A stretch of 64,000 nt of DNA from Azorinus chamasolen (GCA_963576725.1 OY755252.1:47524140-47588139), one strand, 5' to 3'; shown: positions 45,186 to 56,833, numbered from the stretch's first letter. Numbers and translations are program-made. Notes: a model not told the origin generated them from the letters alone.

Positions 45186-45197
45186 TGTTGTAAATAT

Positions 45198-45562
45198 GTA
45201 TGAGGTAATCATACTTCAAAACCGTAATCGAGGAAACATTTAGAAGAGTGCTCAATATGTATGAGGTAATCATACTTCAAAACCGTAATCGAGGAAACAT
45301 TTAGAAGAGTGCTCAATATGTATGAGGTAATCATACTTCAAAACCGTAATCGAGGAAACATTTAGAAGAGTGCTCAATATGTATGAGGTAATCATACTTC
45401 AAAACCGTAATCGAGGAAACATTTAGAAGAGTGCTCAATATGTATGAGGTAATCATACTTCAAAACCTTAATCGAGGAAACATTTAGAAGAGTGCTCAAT
45501 ATGTATGAGGTAATCATACTTCAAAACCTTAATCGAGGAAACATTTAGAAGAGTGCTCATAT
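45198..45562. repeat. 61-bp tandem array, six units (U2 only)
   Basis: Units start at 45198, 45259, 45320, 45381, 45442 and 45503, almost identical. Phrase: 'gtatgaggtaatcatacttc', 'aaaaccgtaatcgaggaaac', 'atttagaagagtgctcaat'. U1 has a single diverged copy at about 23216-23276. Confidence 0.97.
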
Positions 45563-46379
45563 GAATGAACTAGATTTAAAAATAACACTGGAACTTTCTT
45601 CGAGTTCATGCTATAAGAGTGCACATATAAATGAACAGTATTCTTTAAAAGTAACACTGGAACTAGAAGACAAATAAAGTGTGTATTCAAGCAATAAAGG
45701 AGCTCCTGACAGCATGACAGTATTATACGTTCTGGAACGCCACATCATCTTTATTTATATGCAAAGATCAAACTTCAAACTGGCGAAAAATTTCTAGTTT
45801 TCACAGGATTCAAATTGAATATTTCTAAAGATTTTATATTGATACTGCGATTTAAACATTTGATGGGCACCCATGATTGTACATTAATATGACGCATTTT
45901 TACATACATGTATTTTTGTGATGGTTAGTCACAATAATTTAAATACACATGTGGTGTCACCCTTTTAAAAAGTAGAAACATTTTTTTTCAGAAACGGAGA
46001 CTGTGTAAATAAATGATCTTTATTGTTTTCTTTGTGTCATTGAACACTCTTCTCATATTAATGGTCATTTTGGATTTATTAAAAAATGGGCAAATGATGA
46101 TGAAGACATGACGCTACATATTGCATATTTTCTAATAAACGCCCCCGGAGTACCATTTTGTTTTTGTTTGTTTGTTTGTTTTTTAAAAAAGAGAGCGCTT
46201 TACATTTTCTACATATGCGGTTCCTTAATGTAGAATAACGAGAGCTTTGTACATTGGTTCAATCTGCATTAAGCTACTATAATTGTTCAGCATAAGCCCC
46301 CTCCCCAAAAGAAAGTCTTCATTAGTGTGAGGATGGGCATTGGGAGAGCATGATACATGGCTCAATTACTGAAGTCAAT

Positions 46380-46600
46380 AACACTTCAAGGATCTGTACA
46401 ATGTGCCACTCATTAGCAGCTACATATGTCTAACTGACTTGTGGTAACTCCGTGGTTCTGCACGGGCGTTCTTCTGTGCATGAAACAATGCAATGTGTTC
46501 TGTACAGGAAGAACATCATGGGTCTTCCTAATCCTGTAATTAGCTGGACGTCATGGTATGAGTGAAATACTGTAAAGAAAGGTGAAACCTCGATACAAAC
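46380..46600 (+). mobile_element. SINE remnant, U2 copy
   Basis: 'aacaatgcaatgtgttctgt', 'gggtcttcctaatcctgtaa' and 'ttagctggacgtcatggtat' then 'gagtgaaatactgta'. Orthologue of 24130-24345, inherited through the duplication. Confidence 0.65.
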
Positions 46601-47560
46601 ATACAATAGGTTTTGAGCTATGTTTTGGGAAAACAAAAGCCCCGGTCGATTTATGTCGTTGTAATCAATCTGGGCGTCATGTCGTCAAATCGTGGTTTCA
46701 TTTCGAGGTGCCCTTGTTTCGTGTCTTCATGCTGTGTGATTGTTTCGTGTCGTGTCTTGTCGATGTGTCATCGTCGTAACTGTGCAAAAGCTTTGACATT
46801 CTGCCATTGTTCCAATATCAGTACATCTATTGATTTCATACATGACATAGTTGTTCAGCATCATAAGTTTAATCTGGAAAAGGCCTAGAACTCTACCATG
46901 TATATTTAAATACTGATTCGCAGTAACAGACGAGCATTGACCTCCGCCTGTGGTGTCTTCTTTTAAGAGTTACCATTGTTAAATTGTTTGCAATTTTGCA
47001 AGATATCGCTGCAAACAGTCGGCTGCTGTACGATGCTCTGCTGCTTTTTCATAATTAATTACCGAATCTGACACTGAAGTGTTGGAAGCCACTTACACCA
47101 ATATCCGATGATGTCGACGTCACTCCTTTCTAGGGCAAGTACGCTTCGATGCCCCCGTTCTAGCGCTAAGTCATGGTCGAGTTACCGCAACCACAAGTAA
47201 GGCTAATGGCGACTATACTACACTACTCCTATGGGACTAAGTTGATTGAAGGTTACAAAGTGCATGCAGCTATTCGTTTGATATGGACGTGGCCGTTGCA
47301 TTCTAAAGGTAGCCCATAGAAAGTAAATTCTATCTTGGTGTTAGTTTATTTTAAATTTAGTCATATAAAGATCGCATGGAACGATCGACGGTTTATCCGT
47401 ATTTGGAAACCATCTAAATAAGTTCACTTAATTCGATCATTCAAAAGAAGTATAATTCTGTATTTTTAAGGCAGGTGATAACTTAATGCAGGACAAAATG
47501 TATACCGAATGTTCGCTAATGTATTACGTTTGCATTGCATTAAGCAACCATGTGGTTTAA

Positions 47561-47760
47561 ACCCTTCCCTTATGTGAGCGCATTTTGACGCATCTGCAGA
47601 GTAGACCCATATCAGACAGATCCTATAGGGGCCGTCTGATCAGGGTTTGCTCTGTTTGCTTATAGTGTAATATAGATCCGATTCTAGTTTCTGCCTGAGG
47701 CAAAATGGCATGTGCTCATATGCCATTATAAAAAGTAATCTTATTAATATTATATCCCAC
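47561..47760 (-). mobile_element. Family A MITE, eroded
   Basis: TTAA at 47557-47560, core 'gatcctataggggccgtctg', and 'cataaaaag..ttattaata' words at the right. The right end is not clear. Confidence 0.6.
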
Positions 47761-47874
47761 CTTGTGTATTTGTATGGATTCAGTGTCAGATAGAATCCTG
47801 GTGAATTGATTGGCCTTTCATCTGGATCAAAGCTGTTTGCAAATAACAGCGAAGTCGAGTTTCGAAGTGAGGTA

Positions 47875-48092
47875 CTTAACCCACTTTCCTCCTAGACTAT
47901 TTTAGATTCAATCACTCATAGGCTATCTTTAGACACAACTTCGTTTGAATAAATGTGCCGCAAACGAGCATTTACTTGAAAAAAGGAAAAAATTAGAAAT
48001 GTGTAATTTTGAAACCATTGCGATAAATAGAACTCAATCACAATGGTTTCAAAAATGATTTTTACAGAGGCATCAAATGGCGTCAGTAAAAA
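47875..48092. mobile_element. Family C MITE, eroded
   Basis: 'ttaacccactttcctcctag', 'gaaaccattgcgataaatag' and 'atcacaatggtttc'. The arm has lost the gcatttgctcc core. Confidence 0.6.
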
Positions 48093-48096
48093 GGAG

Positions 48097-48403
48097 TGCG
48101 TGAGTGAGTTGGATTTTACGCCCGACCAACAGTATTTCAGTTATTTGAAGATGACACCCGCTTGAGACAAGTTATAGTGCTGCTTCACTGGAATGCCCCT
48201 TCCGCGAGCACATGACAAGGGCACCCCACCCAGTCACATTATCCTGTCACCGGGCCGACCGGTCCTAGAACTACACTTTTAATTCGAGCGTAGTCAAGGG
48301 AGCTACATGTACTAGTACCAACTTTTAATGACTTTTGGTCTGTCGCGGCTGGGGATCGAACACACAACCTTCCGGACTGCTGGCGGACGCTCTACCACAG
48401 TAG
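48097..48403 (-). mobile_element. tRNA-derived SINE, minus strand
   Basis: On the minus strand a box-A-like tggtagagcgtcc (about 48385-48397) and a box-B-like 'gttgtgtgttcgatcccc' (about 48351-48368) are spaced as in an RNA polymerase III promoter. A GC-rich body follows ('gactgggtggggtgcccttg'), with a tail reading 'gggcgtaaaatccaactcac'. I recall similar tails in molluscan SINEs; the match is from memory. It is not a tRNA gene: no acceptor stem closes after box B. Confidence 0.75.
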
Positions 48404-48639
48404 GAAGGTATGGGTTAACATCTAGCATTATAGACAATCCTGTTCATGCTTTTACAGAGTAGACCAATCTGATCAGGATCTGCTGTGTTCGATAATGGAA
48501 TTGATCTGATTCTGTCTTGAACTTTGTCATGTCTCAAAAAATCATGTGTTCATACAGTCCCATTATAACAGTTTAGCAAATTAAATAGTCATTTTCTCAT
48601 TTGCAAGGACAATGTTGCCCAAATATAAACGAATGCTGT

Positions 48640-49010
48640 GTGGGGAACAACGCAAACAGACAACACAAATCATTTGATAAGTATTTATTCCACACAATTC
48701 ATTTGTACACACTTATTTAAATATTGTTCTTGACATTTAATTATAATATAGTAACAAATAAACAATCAGTCATTTCACAAACAATCAAAAGTCCAATCTC
48801 TAGAATTAATGTGAATGGTTACAAAACATTAAAGTGGAGAAAAAAAAGAGGAAAACTAATTTTTTGCATTGGTACTTCTTATTCAGATCAATTTTGTTTG
48901 TTGTAAAATTAAAATAACACATAACATGCTTGTACATAGAGCAAAGTATTAATAACGGTTTCCTATAAACACTCATATATCTAAATCTCTTATCGCTCGG
49001 CCCAAATACA
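48640..49010. other. Low-repeat AT-rich stretch; possible minus-strand 3' end
   Basis: A minus-strand AATAAA (plus-strand tttatt at about 48687-48692) is the leftmost such signal in the stretch below the candidate exon at 55434-55496. Assignment as a polyadenylation signal is speculative. Confidence 0.2.
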
Positions 49011-49012
49011 AT

Positions 49013-49185
49013 CTTGTTGATATTCATTAGAATCACAAAACCTCATCTTGTTTAATATTCATTAGAATCACAAAATCTCATATTGTTTAATATTCATTAG
49101 AATCACAAAACCTCATCTTTTTGGTACTCATTAGAATTGCAAAACCCCAATTTTTTAAGAACTCATTAGAATCACAATGCCCTAG
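49013..49185. repeat. 35-bp tandem array, five units
   Basis: 'attcattagaatcacaaaac' then 'ctcatcttgtttaat'; the last two units are diverged. Confidence 0.9.
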
Positions 49186-49691
49186 CTATTGCACGTGACA
49201 TCCTGACATGCCATCTCTGTGTGGTGAACGTCTTTTTTCAACTTATTTCAAAATACTTCTATTCATGATAAAGGAAAAGTGATCAACCCACCCCTCTTGC
49301 ATTTACCTTAAAAACAGGGACCAATATCGTGTGCACAATGCATTGGTACCATGTGGAGAACATCTATGCCAAAATGTTCCTATCCATGACTTACACTGCA
49401 ACCAAGACATGCATATCAGTGTACTATGTCCATACATGAAGGACCCAATGATTCGCGTATACATGTGACCTTGAAGGTAGGGTACCTCCTTGCATGCGAC
49501 TTATTGTCTTCATTGTAAACATATATAACAAATTATTTATACAGAGTCGTCCAATCAGAATTTGCTCTTTTTGCTTTAACATGCTATAAATGTGACTCTA
49601 CAATTTCTGTCAGAGCAAACAATTTCCGTGAAAAATTATGTTATGAAATTCAGTTAATAAATAGTGTTCATGATGTAATTTTACATGAATA

Positions 49692-50572
49692 TTGACAAGA
49701 GCTGTCTCAGAACTGTTAGTGTAAAAATACTTTGAGAGTGAACTAAAATAGTGTCCAATGATACTAGAAGCAAGTTACCAAAGTCTCAGTAAAATATCTT
49801 TAATAGTATTCAGGACGTAGGATCTCGTTAAAATTATAAATGAAAGAGAAAAACTAACGCAAAAAGGCCAATAATTTCTGTTAAAATGCTTGACAGAGTA
49901 ATGTACTATTGCCTACTGATGAAGCATGTGATGGTGAACAAGTGCTCCAAGTTTCAAAGTTTTATCTCAAAGGGTTATGTAAATCAGTGGACTTTACCAA
50001 AATCCTTAACCAAAATTTATAAGTCAAAAGGGCCATAATTCTGTCAAAATCCTTGACATAGTAATGTTCTCTTGCCTACATATGAAGCTGGTGGTGATAA
50101 AGAAGTGATCCAAATCTCAAAGCTTTATCTCAAAGGGTTATGTAAATAAAAGGACTTTAACAAAAACCTTAACCAAAAGTTCTAAGTTAAAAAGGGTCAT
50201 AATATTGTCAAAATGCTTGACAGAGTTATGTACTTTTGCCTACAGATGGAGATTGTGGTGGTGAACAAGTGTTTTAAGTTTCAAAGCTTTATTCTAAAGG
50301 TTAGAGGCAAAAAGTGGACTTTAACAAAAATCTTAACCAAAATTTCTAAGTTAAAAAGGGCCATAATTCTGTCAAAATGATTGACAGAGTTATGCATTCC
50401 TGTCTACAGATGATGCTTGTGGTGGTGAACAAGTGTTCCAAGTTTGAAAGCTTTATTCCAAAGGGTAGAGGCAAAAACAAGGACTTTAACAAAAACCTTA
50501 ACCAAGGTGTGACGCCGACGCCGGGGTGAGTAGGATAGCTCCACTATTCTTCGAATAGTCGAGCTAAAAAAA
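49692..50572 (+). mobile_element. Element with 165-bp internal repeats and 'gagctaaaa' end
   Basis: Starts 'acaagagctgtctcagaact'; about five units share 'agggccataattctgtcaaa', 'cctacagatgaagcttgtgg', 'gtttcaaagctttatct' and 'ggactttaacaaaaacctta'. It ends 'gacgccgacgccggggtgag' and 'ttcgaatagtcgagctaaaa'. A related end is at 59.99 kb. Class unknown; non-autonomous. Confidence 0.65.
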
Positions 50573-50654
50573 ATGGAAAGGTTAAATTATTTGAAATTCA
50601 CACAGCCAGCGAATCAGTTTGCATGAATATTTACCAAGTAGAGGGTTAAAATAC

Positions 50655-50850
50655 ACTAAATTCCTTACAAACCAATAAATCTTGACACACAGCATCACAT
50701 ATAACAGGGAACTAGTCGAAGATAACACACCTTACAAACCAACAAATCTTCTATATAACACATATAACGGGGAATCAGCTCATGCCATCAGACCCTTACA
50801 TACCAACACATCTTCTACACACCACATATAAGAGGGAATCGGCTCGTGCA
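50655..50850. repeat. Irregular tandem repeat, about three units
   Basis: 'cttacaaaccaacaaatctt' and 'cacatataacggggaatcag' recur with indels. Confidence 0.6.
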
Positions 50851-50976
50851 AACACAAATAACATGCCAATAATCTTCACATACAACACATCGGACAACAC
50901 AGTCAAATACCAACAACTTTGTGTCTCGTCAGGATCCCAGCTCTTTCAGACAATCATTTTCTATTAAGTGCACTAA

Positions 50977-51215
50977 CCCTTTCCTTCATATAAATGTTTC
51001 ATGCATTTGCAAACATAGTAGACCCAAATCAGATGACTCCTATAGGAGACGTCTGATCAGGGTCTGCTATGTTTGCTAGTGGAATTTGAAAGATCTGTTT
51101 CTATACTTTCTAAAATAGCTACAATATTCCACCATCAACATTTCATTATAACTATTTTGTCCATGACTTTTCACAAGTTATTGAAATTTGGAATAAACAT
51201 AAAACAGGGAAATGG
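50977..51215 (-). mobile_element. Family B MITE, near complete
   Basis: Left 'ccctttccttcatataaat' after ctaa, core 'gactcctataggagacgtct', right 'aaacagggaaatgg' then ttga. Both TTAA flanks are mutated by one base. Confidence 0.75.
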
Positions 51216-51219
51216 TTGA

Positions 51220-51778
51220 GGAATCAGAGGTAAGATAATAAAAAATAGATGAGAATTTTAGGCAGGATAAGGGTTAAAAGGCTATATGAACTGTTGCGTA
51301 TATACAGTTGCCCAATTATTGTACAACAAGCTTCGCTCTGAGCGGATATCATGGTGAGTTATAATGGCCAGAAAAGTTTGATATCATGAATATTCCATCA
51401 AAATTATGTTGAAATCCAAACCAGTGGTATCAGAGAAGAATTATTTTTAAAAGTTGAACAGACAGATGGTGGACTATGAGTGGTCATACTAGCACACCTT
51501 GACCAACTGGTATTCAAATGAGCTTAAAATGAAAATGGACCACAACTCCTTCAAAATTAATTCCAAGTTTTTATAACACAAACATGTCCTGTTGTCAGTG
51601 ATGCTTGCAATAAGTTTAAATCTGATTTTCGAGACAGAAGATGGGATTGAAAAAATGAAATAAAAAGATAATTCAACATACAAAACATTACATGTAATTC
51701 AAACAACAAAATGTCCTTAAACAACAATTAGTTTGAGTATTTTTCATTTTTATACAACATTTATTCATATTTGTAACA
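51220..51778. other. No gene or clear repeat seen
   Basis: AT-rich; one minus-strand open frame (51489-51683) has no recognisable motif. Confidence 0.35.
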
Positions 51779-51782
51779 TTAA

Positions 51783-52003
51783 CCCTTCACTCAATGAATA
51801 CTAATGTGAATGAACATATGCGCAAACAGAGTAGACCCATATCAGACAGCTCCTATAAGAAGCAGTCTGATCAGGGTCTGCTCTTTCATAATAAATAAAG
51901 ATCTGATTCTACAGTTTTTTTCATGGTCAAAACTTCCTATGCCATTACTTAAAATCATTTTATAATGTCAATATTTCATAGATGAATATTCATACAGTAA
52001 AGG
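51783..52003 (-). mobile_element. Family A MITE
   Basis: TTAA at 51779-51782 and 52004-52007. Ends cccttcactcaatgaat and tattcatacagtaaagg; core 'cagctcctataagaagcagt'. Confidence 0.75.
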
Positions 52004-52007
52004 TTTA

Positions 52008-52708
52008 AGAAAGTTTCAAATTCGAACATTTTGTCCATAGGACATGGATGATCCCTCGTGATATTGTCTCTAAATCAAGCACTCTTCAAACATTCCCTTC
52101 TTGAAGTGCATTTTAACATCAAGATTGTTCATATGTGAAAATTTGATGTAAATCCTTGTAATGGTGTACAAGGAGTTGGGCACACAATAATTTTTCACTA
52201 TACGTATATGTTATATAGTGAAGGAAATTTCAAAGTCCCACAACTCATGTGACCTTGACCTTGGACCTAGGAAAACATGTACATGTATATGTAGATGCAT
52301 ATCTACCATCCACCGAACATTTCCATGAAGTTCCGTTGAATACCTATAATGAGTTGCTGAGAATTTGGGTGGACAAGAGAATATATATGTATATATCTTA
52401 TATAGTCAATACAGAATTAATCAAAGGCACATAATTCTGATGGAAATCATCCAGTCAAACATGAATTGACAGGGGCAAATTCTGTCAATATTGAAGGTTC
52501 CTATTCAGTTTTATTGAATTTCTATCATTGGTTATTGAGGCATCACTCTGACATGAGCAGGACAGCGGGACAAACAAAGTGGCAACTATATGCTCCTCTG
52601 GATTTCAATACCGGAAACATAACAAAAGAAATTCCTATATTTGACAAATTTATGTAAACAACATTATTTCAATTTTTACAATGCTCTACAGAATGAAAAA
52701 AAAACAAG
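52008..52708. other. No gene supported
   Basis: Contains a 'gtgaccttgaccttggacc' word near 52250, as in the neighbouring array, and two short open frames without family features. Confidence 0.35.
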
Positions 52709-53294
52709 AGCTGTCACAGTCACGTGACAAATGCCCCCAAAAATTGTACCCTGTGACCTTGTCGTTTGACCCATGGACCAGGCAGTTGACACATCGTCTT
52801 TGTTTGGTGAACATTTGTGCTTTGAAATCCATTTACAGATAAACAAGTAATTGTACCCTGTGACCTTGACCTTTGAGATATGGACGAGGGAGCTAAACGC
52901 GACACATCATCTTTGTCTGGTGAGCATCTGTGCCAAATTATATTGAAATCCAGTGATAGATAAAGAAATTACAGACCGGACACGAAATTTGTGACAAAGT
53001 AATTGAACCCTGTGACCTTGACCTTTGACCGATGGACCAGTGAGTTGAAAGCGACACATCATCTTTGTCTGGTAAACATTTGTGCCAAATCATATTGAAA
53101 TCCATTGATATATAAAGAAGTTACAGACCGGACACGAAATTTGTGACAAAGTAATTGTACCCTGTGACCTTGACCTTTGACCCATGGACCTAGGAGTTGA
53201 AAGCGACACATCGTTTTTGTGTGGTGAACATTTGTGCCAAGTTATTGAAATCCATTGATATATAAAGAAGTTACAGACCGGACACAAAACTTGA
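52709..53294 (+). mobile_element. Element with about 150-bp repeats of the 'gaccttgacctttgacc' type
   Basis: Head 'acaagagctgtcacagtcac' contains a palindrome (cacgtg). Four units follow with 'accctgtgaccttgaccttt', 'gcgacacatcatctttgtct', 'ggtgaacatttgtgccaaat' and 'agaagttacagaccggacac'. Minus-strand open frames across it are artefacts of the repeat. Confidence 0.7.
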
Positions 53295-53623
53295 AAATAT
53301 TCTACATATTATACCAGTACCAAACAAAATATCTTGTGCCATTATAAAAATTCAGCTTATGAATATTCATGATATCATTATTCTGTACACGAATATTCAA
53401 CATGTAAAGAGTTAATGTTATTTCATTTTGTGAACCATTTTCAGAAATGATCAACGTAGTGGCAATTGCCTGGAATCCTGACAAGGCGCCGAGGTTTTAG
53501 CATCTCGTCCAGATTCCAGTTACTCACAGATGGTAATCAAGTGATGATGAGCAGGATAAGGGTTCATTAGTATCAGTCATATGAAAACAACACTGGAATG
53601 TATAAGAATAGGAAATGAATATA

Positions 53624-53828
53624 CAGTAGAACCCCTCTAATGCGACCACTTGATGAATGAACATGGATGTCCTTAGAAGCAGGTGGTTGCTTAATGCAGG
53701 ACAAAAGTAATGCAGAAAGCTCCTCTAGGAGCTTTCTGCATTACTTTTGTCCTGCATTAAGCAACCACCTGCATCTAGTACCCAGAATTATACCTCTTTT
53801 AGGTGGTCACATTAGAAGTGTTTTACTG
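53624..53828. mobile_element. Family D (TA-type) MITE with perfect 46-bp hairpin
   Basis: TA at 53622-53623 and 53829-53830; ends cagtagaacccctctaatgc and cacattagaagtgttttactg. Arms 53679-53724 and 53727-53772 are perfectly complementary (46 of 46) with a 2-nt loop, beginning gcaggtggttgcttaatgca. Confidence 0.92.
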
Positions 53829-53886
53829 TAATAGGAAATCAAACCTTGTACAATGTCACTAACAAGCTTGTAAAGTATAACATTAG

Positions 53887-54126
53887 CCCTCTACTCCATG
53901 GATATTCATGTAAGAATCAATGACATCATCAGTATGAATTAGACTAACTTATAATGAGTTAATGACACAAAAACACCCAAATGTTTACCCATGGCAGAAA
54001 CTGTATCATACTACATGTATCTATATGATTTCATACACAAACGGAGCAGACCCTGATCAGGAGTCATCTGATCTGGGTCTACACTGTTTACAAAGGCATA
54101 AAAAGGCATATGTATGCAGTAAAAGG
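53887..54126 (+). mobile_element. Family A MITE
   Basis: Starts ccctctactccatgg after ttag; ends gcagtaaaagg before TTAA at 54127-54130. Contains 'ccatggcagaaactgt'. Confidence 0.7.
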
Positions 54127-54179
54127 TTAAATTTGCTTACAAGTAAAATCCTTCAAATGCTTCCACTTACGCTGTAAGT

Positions 54180-54752
54180 CTGGGGCTTAAAGGCAGATGG
54201 TAGCATAATGCAGGATAAAAGTGATGCAGAAAGATACTGCAGGAGCTTTCTGCAACACTTTAGTCCTGCAATAAGTGACCACCTGCTATTAAAGACATCT
54301 AGGTGTAATTCATGAAGTGTTGACATTAGAGGCGTTCTAATGTTTGAAACAGAACAGTAAATCACACATTTAAATATAGTAAAACCTCTCAAAACCGGAC
54401 GATAAATTTAGTATAAATATCGGCCTTGGAGACAGGTGGCGGCTTAATGCAGGATGAAAGTCATGCAGAAAGCTCCTCTAGGAGCTTTCGGCATGACTTT
54501 CATCCTGCATTAAGCACCTGCCTAAAAGTATCAAAATTCTTCTTTACTTACACTGTCATTTCTAACAAACTTTTAAATAAAGGTGCGTACATTGAACCAC
54601 TCTAAACTGGACATTCAATCTAATATAAATATCGGTCTTGGAGATAGGAGCTTTCTGCATGACCTTCATCCTGCATTAAGCAAACACCTGCCTAAAAGTG
54701 TCTAAATTCTTCTCTTCTAAAATTCTGGTTTATAGAGGTTTTACTGTATAAG
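54180..54752. mobile_element. Cluster of three family D-related foldbacks
   Basis: Copies at about 54180-54345, 54374-54530 and 54590-54752. The middle one carries 'gaaagctcctctaggagctt' with the arms 'gcttaatgcaggatgaaagt' and 'actttcatcctgcattaagc'; the third ends 'tatagaggttttactg' before TA. They form a second subfamily with 'taaatatcggtcttgga' next to the arm. Confidence 0.7.
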
Positions 54753-54789
54753 CTGCTTCATATCACAAGGTACAGTTTGCCTGATAGAG

Positions 54790-54960
54790 ATGCATTTTGA
54801 TGCATTTGCAAACAGAGCAGACTTACATCAGATGTTTTCTGTAGGAGCTATTTGATCAGTCTGCCGTTTGCTTATGGGATATATAGATCTTATTCTATAG
54901 TTTCTGCTATATACCATTATAAACATTCATATGGTTATTATCTATATGATCATTAATCCA
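54790..54960 (-). mobile_element. Family A MITE fragment
   Basis: 'gcatttgcaaacagagcaga' with 'tttgcttatgggatatatag' and 'ctatataccattataaaca'. Confidence 0.5.
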
Positions 54961-55433
54961 GTGATGGGTTTAAAGTTTGTAGTACAGTAGCCCTAGATCT
55001 GTAATTACAGAAACCATTGCGTCTGGTCTAGCTATACATTGCCTGTCATAATAGATTACAGAAGAAAGCATCTGCTGATATGTGATACGATTGGCAGAAT
55101 CAATAGCTCCAGATAATGTATTATTTTAGCCATATTCCTTACTTCAGCCACCTGCTTTTCAAGACTACTATGTGCAATAACTGAATGTTGGCTTACGACA
55201 GGTTCTACCGTACACTCAGGTGCCATTGTGGCTTTATGTCAAGTGTAAGCCGGCTCACTAACTAGTGTAATAATTGCTAATATGCAATGGGGCTGTGATA
55301 CGTGCACCTCTACATCATATATGTTTGTATTACACTTGTCTCAAATAACATAATATGCAACAGCATTGATACAAGTTTATATATACAGGTAGCACATTAT
55401 TCATTAAATAAAGATATCACTTGGTCACCGTGG
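54961..55433 (-). other. Low-repeat stretch, candidate 3' UTR
   Basis: No MITE signature was recognised here, in contrast to both sides. It directly follows the candidate minus-strand stop codon. No direct evidence of transcription. Confidence 0.25.
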
Positions 55434-55496
55434 TCACACAATCAAGTTGGGTTCTTCATCGTCTACTGACTGGCAGGAACTGGATTTAGATGGAGG
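55434..55496 (-). CDS. Candidate terminal coding exon, unknown protein
   Basis: On the minus strand a strong acceptor (ctgttttatttctgcag) ends at 55497, and the following 63 nt are open only in frame 0: PPSKSSSCQSVDDEEPNLIV, then TGA at 55434-55436. The Ser-rich, acidic tail with a hydrophobic end looks like a real protein C-terminus, but 20 residues are too few to identify a family. If an upstream exon ended in another phase the reading would be different (LHLNPVPASQ then TAG). A second acceptor-bordered stretch lies upstream at about 63277. Evidence is limited to splice-site quality and composition. Confidence 0.3.
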   Translation of the reverse strand, partial: PPSKSSSCQSVDDEEPNLIV

Positions 55497-55544
55497 CTGC
55501 AGAAATAAAACAGAGTGTACATAATCTACTATAAAAACAGGCCT

Positions 55545-55745
55545 TAAATTGCAAACAGAGTGGACCCAGATCATACAGTTCATGTAAGAGCCATGATCAT
55601 CTGATCAGAGTCTGCTCTGTTTGCTTAATATGGAGTTACATACTCTCCAAAAAAAATCCTTTTTTCATAATCATAAAACGGGTTAATAAATGTTCACGAT
55701 GTGAATAGTTCTTACATAAATATTTATGAGGGAAAAGGTAAATGG
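55545..55745 (-). mobile_element. Family A MITE, eroded
   Basis: 'attgcaaacagagtggaccc' and 'gagtctgctctgtttgctta' form the core arms; the right side reads 'acataaatatttatgaggga'. Confidence 0.55.
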
Positions 55746-55978
55746 AAAAATATGAGTGTTTCTAAAAGCAGGTGATCATATTTTACACAGAATTATATTA
55801 ATGTGGAAGCTCCTATGGGATTTTTCTCCCTTACTTTCATCCTGCAGTAATTCATTACCTGATGAACATTTATGTAAGAACCAACACCATTCTGAAAACA
55901 GATTATTGTTTATCACAGTATAATTATGTACAAAGAATATTGGCCATTGCAAATGTTATAGAGTCAGATATATATATA

Positions 55979-56833
55979 CAGTAAAATTACAATGAGTCGA
56001 CATGCGTCGACTCGACATTACGGCCTGACTCGACAATCTTTAATGGTCCGGATCCTATGTAAACTATCCACACTGACTCGAAACACGGTGACTCGTTAAA
56101 CACGCTGACTCGACATAGGTGCACAGCCCCGATAATTGTAATTACTATAATTGACAACACGCTGACTCGACATCAAAAACTGATCAGCCGACAGAAGATT
56201 TTCGCACCTCTATCGGTGATCACGCCAAAACACAAGCAAACTGTGTTAATGACTGCAATTATTCACACTTATGCCGGTGTTGACACTGTTCAATAAATTT
56301 TGATTGACATGACTATTTTGTATAAAAACAGCAGTTTCCACCAATGCTAAACACATGTATCTTGACTATATATCGAAAACATCAGTAAATACTTATTTAT
56401 TCTGGATCCATTTTGTTAAAATGAATCATATACAGTGTTGTGCATTATGCATACTGTTTAGACCTATATGACGCACTTATGTATGAACGTTAGGTGTAAT
56501 GCTGTTGATATTTGTCATGTTTGTTCGTATGCACAGATTTAATTTTTTTATAGGTTTGTGTTATTTTTGTTTATATTTTGGTCTCATGTAGAATATGTAA
56601 GGAATAAAATGAGCAAACGGTTATTTTGTCATTTAATTACCAGACAGTACATCTCACGAAAAAGTAAGTATTATAAACGCCGAAAATCATTTCAATACAC
56701 AGAACACAGGAACATGTCTACCATCGGAATCGTCTGCAGTCACGATGGATTTTCAATGCGTTGAGTCGACATGCGGGCTGACTCGACATATCCGCGATCT
56801 CCCATGGTATGTCGACTCATCGCGATTTCACTG
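55979..56833. mobile_element. 855-bp TA-flanked DNA transposon derivative (pogo/Tc1-like ends)
   Basis: TA at 55977-55978 and 56834-56835. Inverted ends: cagtaaaattacaatgagtc / gactcatcgcgatttcactg. The subterminal word tgactcgaca (or its inverse) is repeated about eight times in the first 200 and last 80 bp, as transposase-binding repeats often are. The interior has one short open frame (56558-56764) without transposase motifs such as a DDE triad, so this is a non-autonomous derivative. The family assignment rests on the CAGT ends and TA target only. Confidence 0.75.

Larger units (their letters stand above)
25750..47515 (+). repeat. Duplicated segment unit U2
   Basis: Second copy of the tandem segmental duplication, same orientation as U1, separated from it by about 330 bp that include a family G palindrome. 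Coding exons are the best-conserved part, while intergenic and intronic DNA shows many indels. The intron of its GT31 gene is about 1.1 kb longer than in U1, close to the combined size of two retroelement tails inserted at 40548-41138 and 41205-41695. Confidence 0.9.

Noticed and set aside
48340..48400. tRNA gene on the minus strand
   Set aside because: Box A and box B are present but the sequence continues into a SINE body and no acceptor stem closes after the T arm.
52466..52657. Open frame 52466-52657 with a protein-like composition
   Set aside because: No neighbouring exon, no family resemblance, surrounded by repeat-type sequence; could not be supported.
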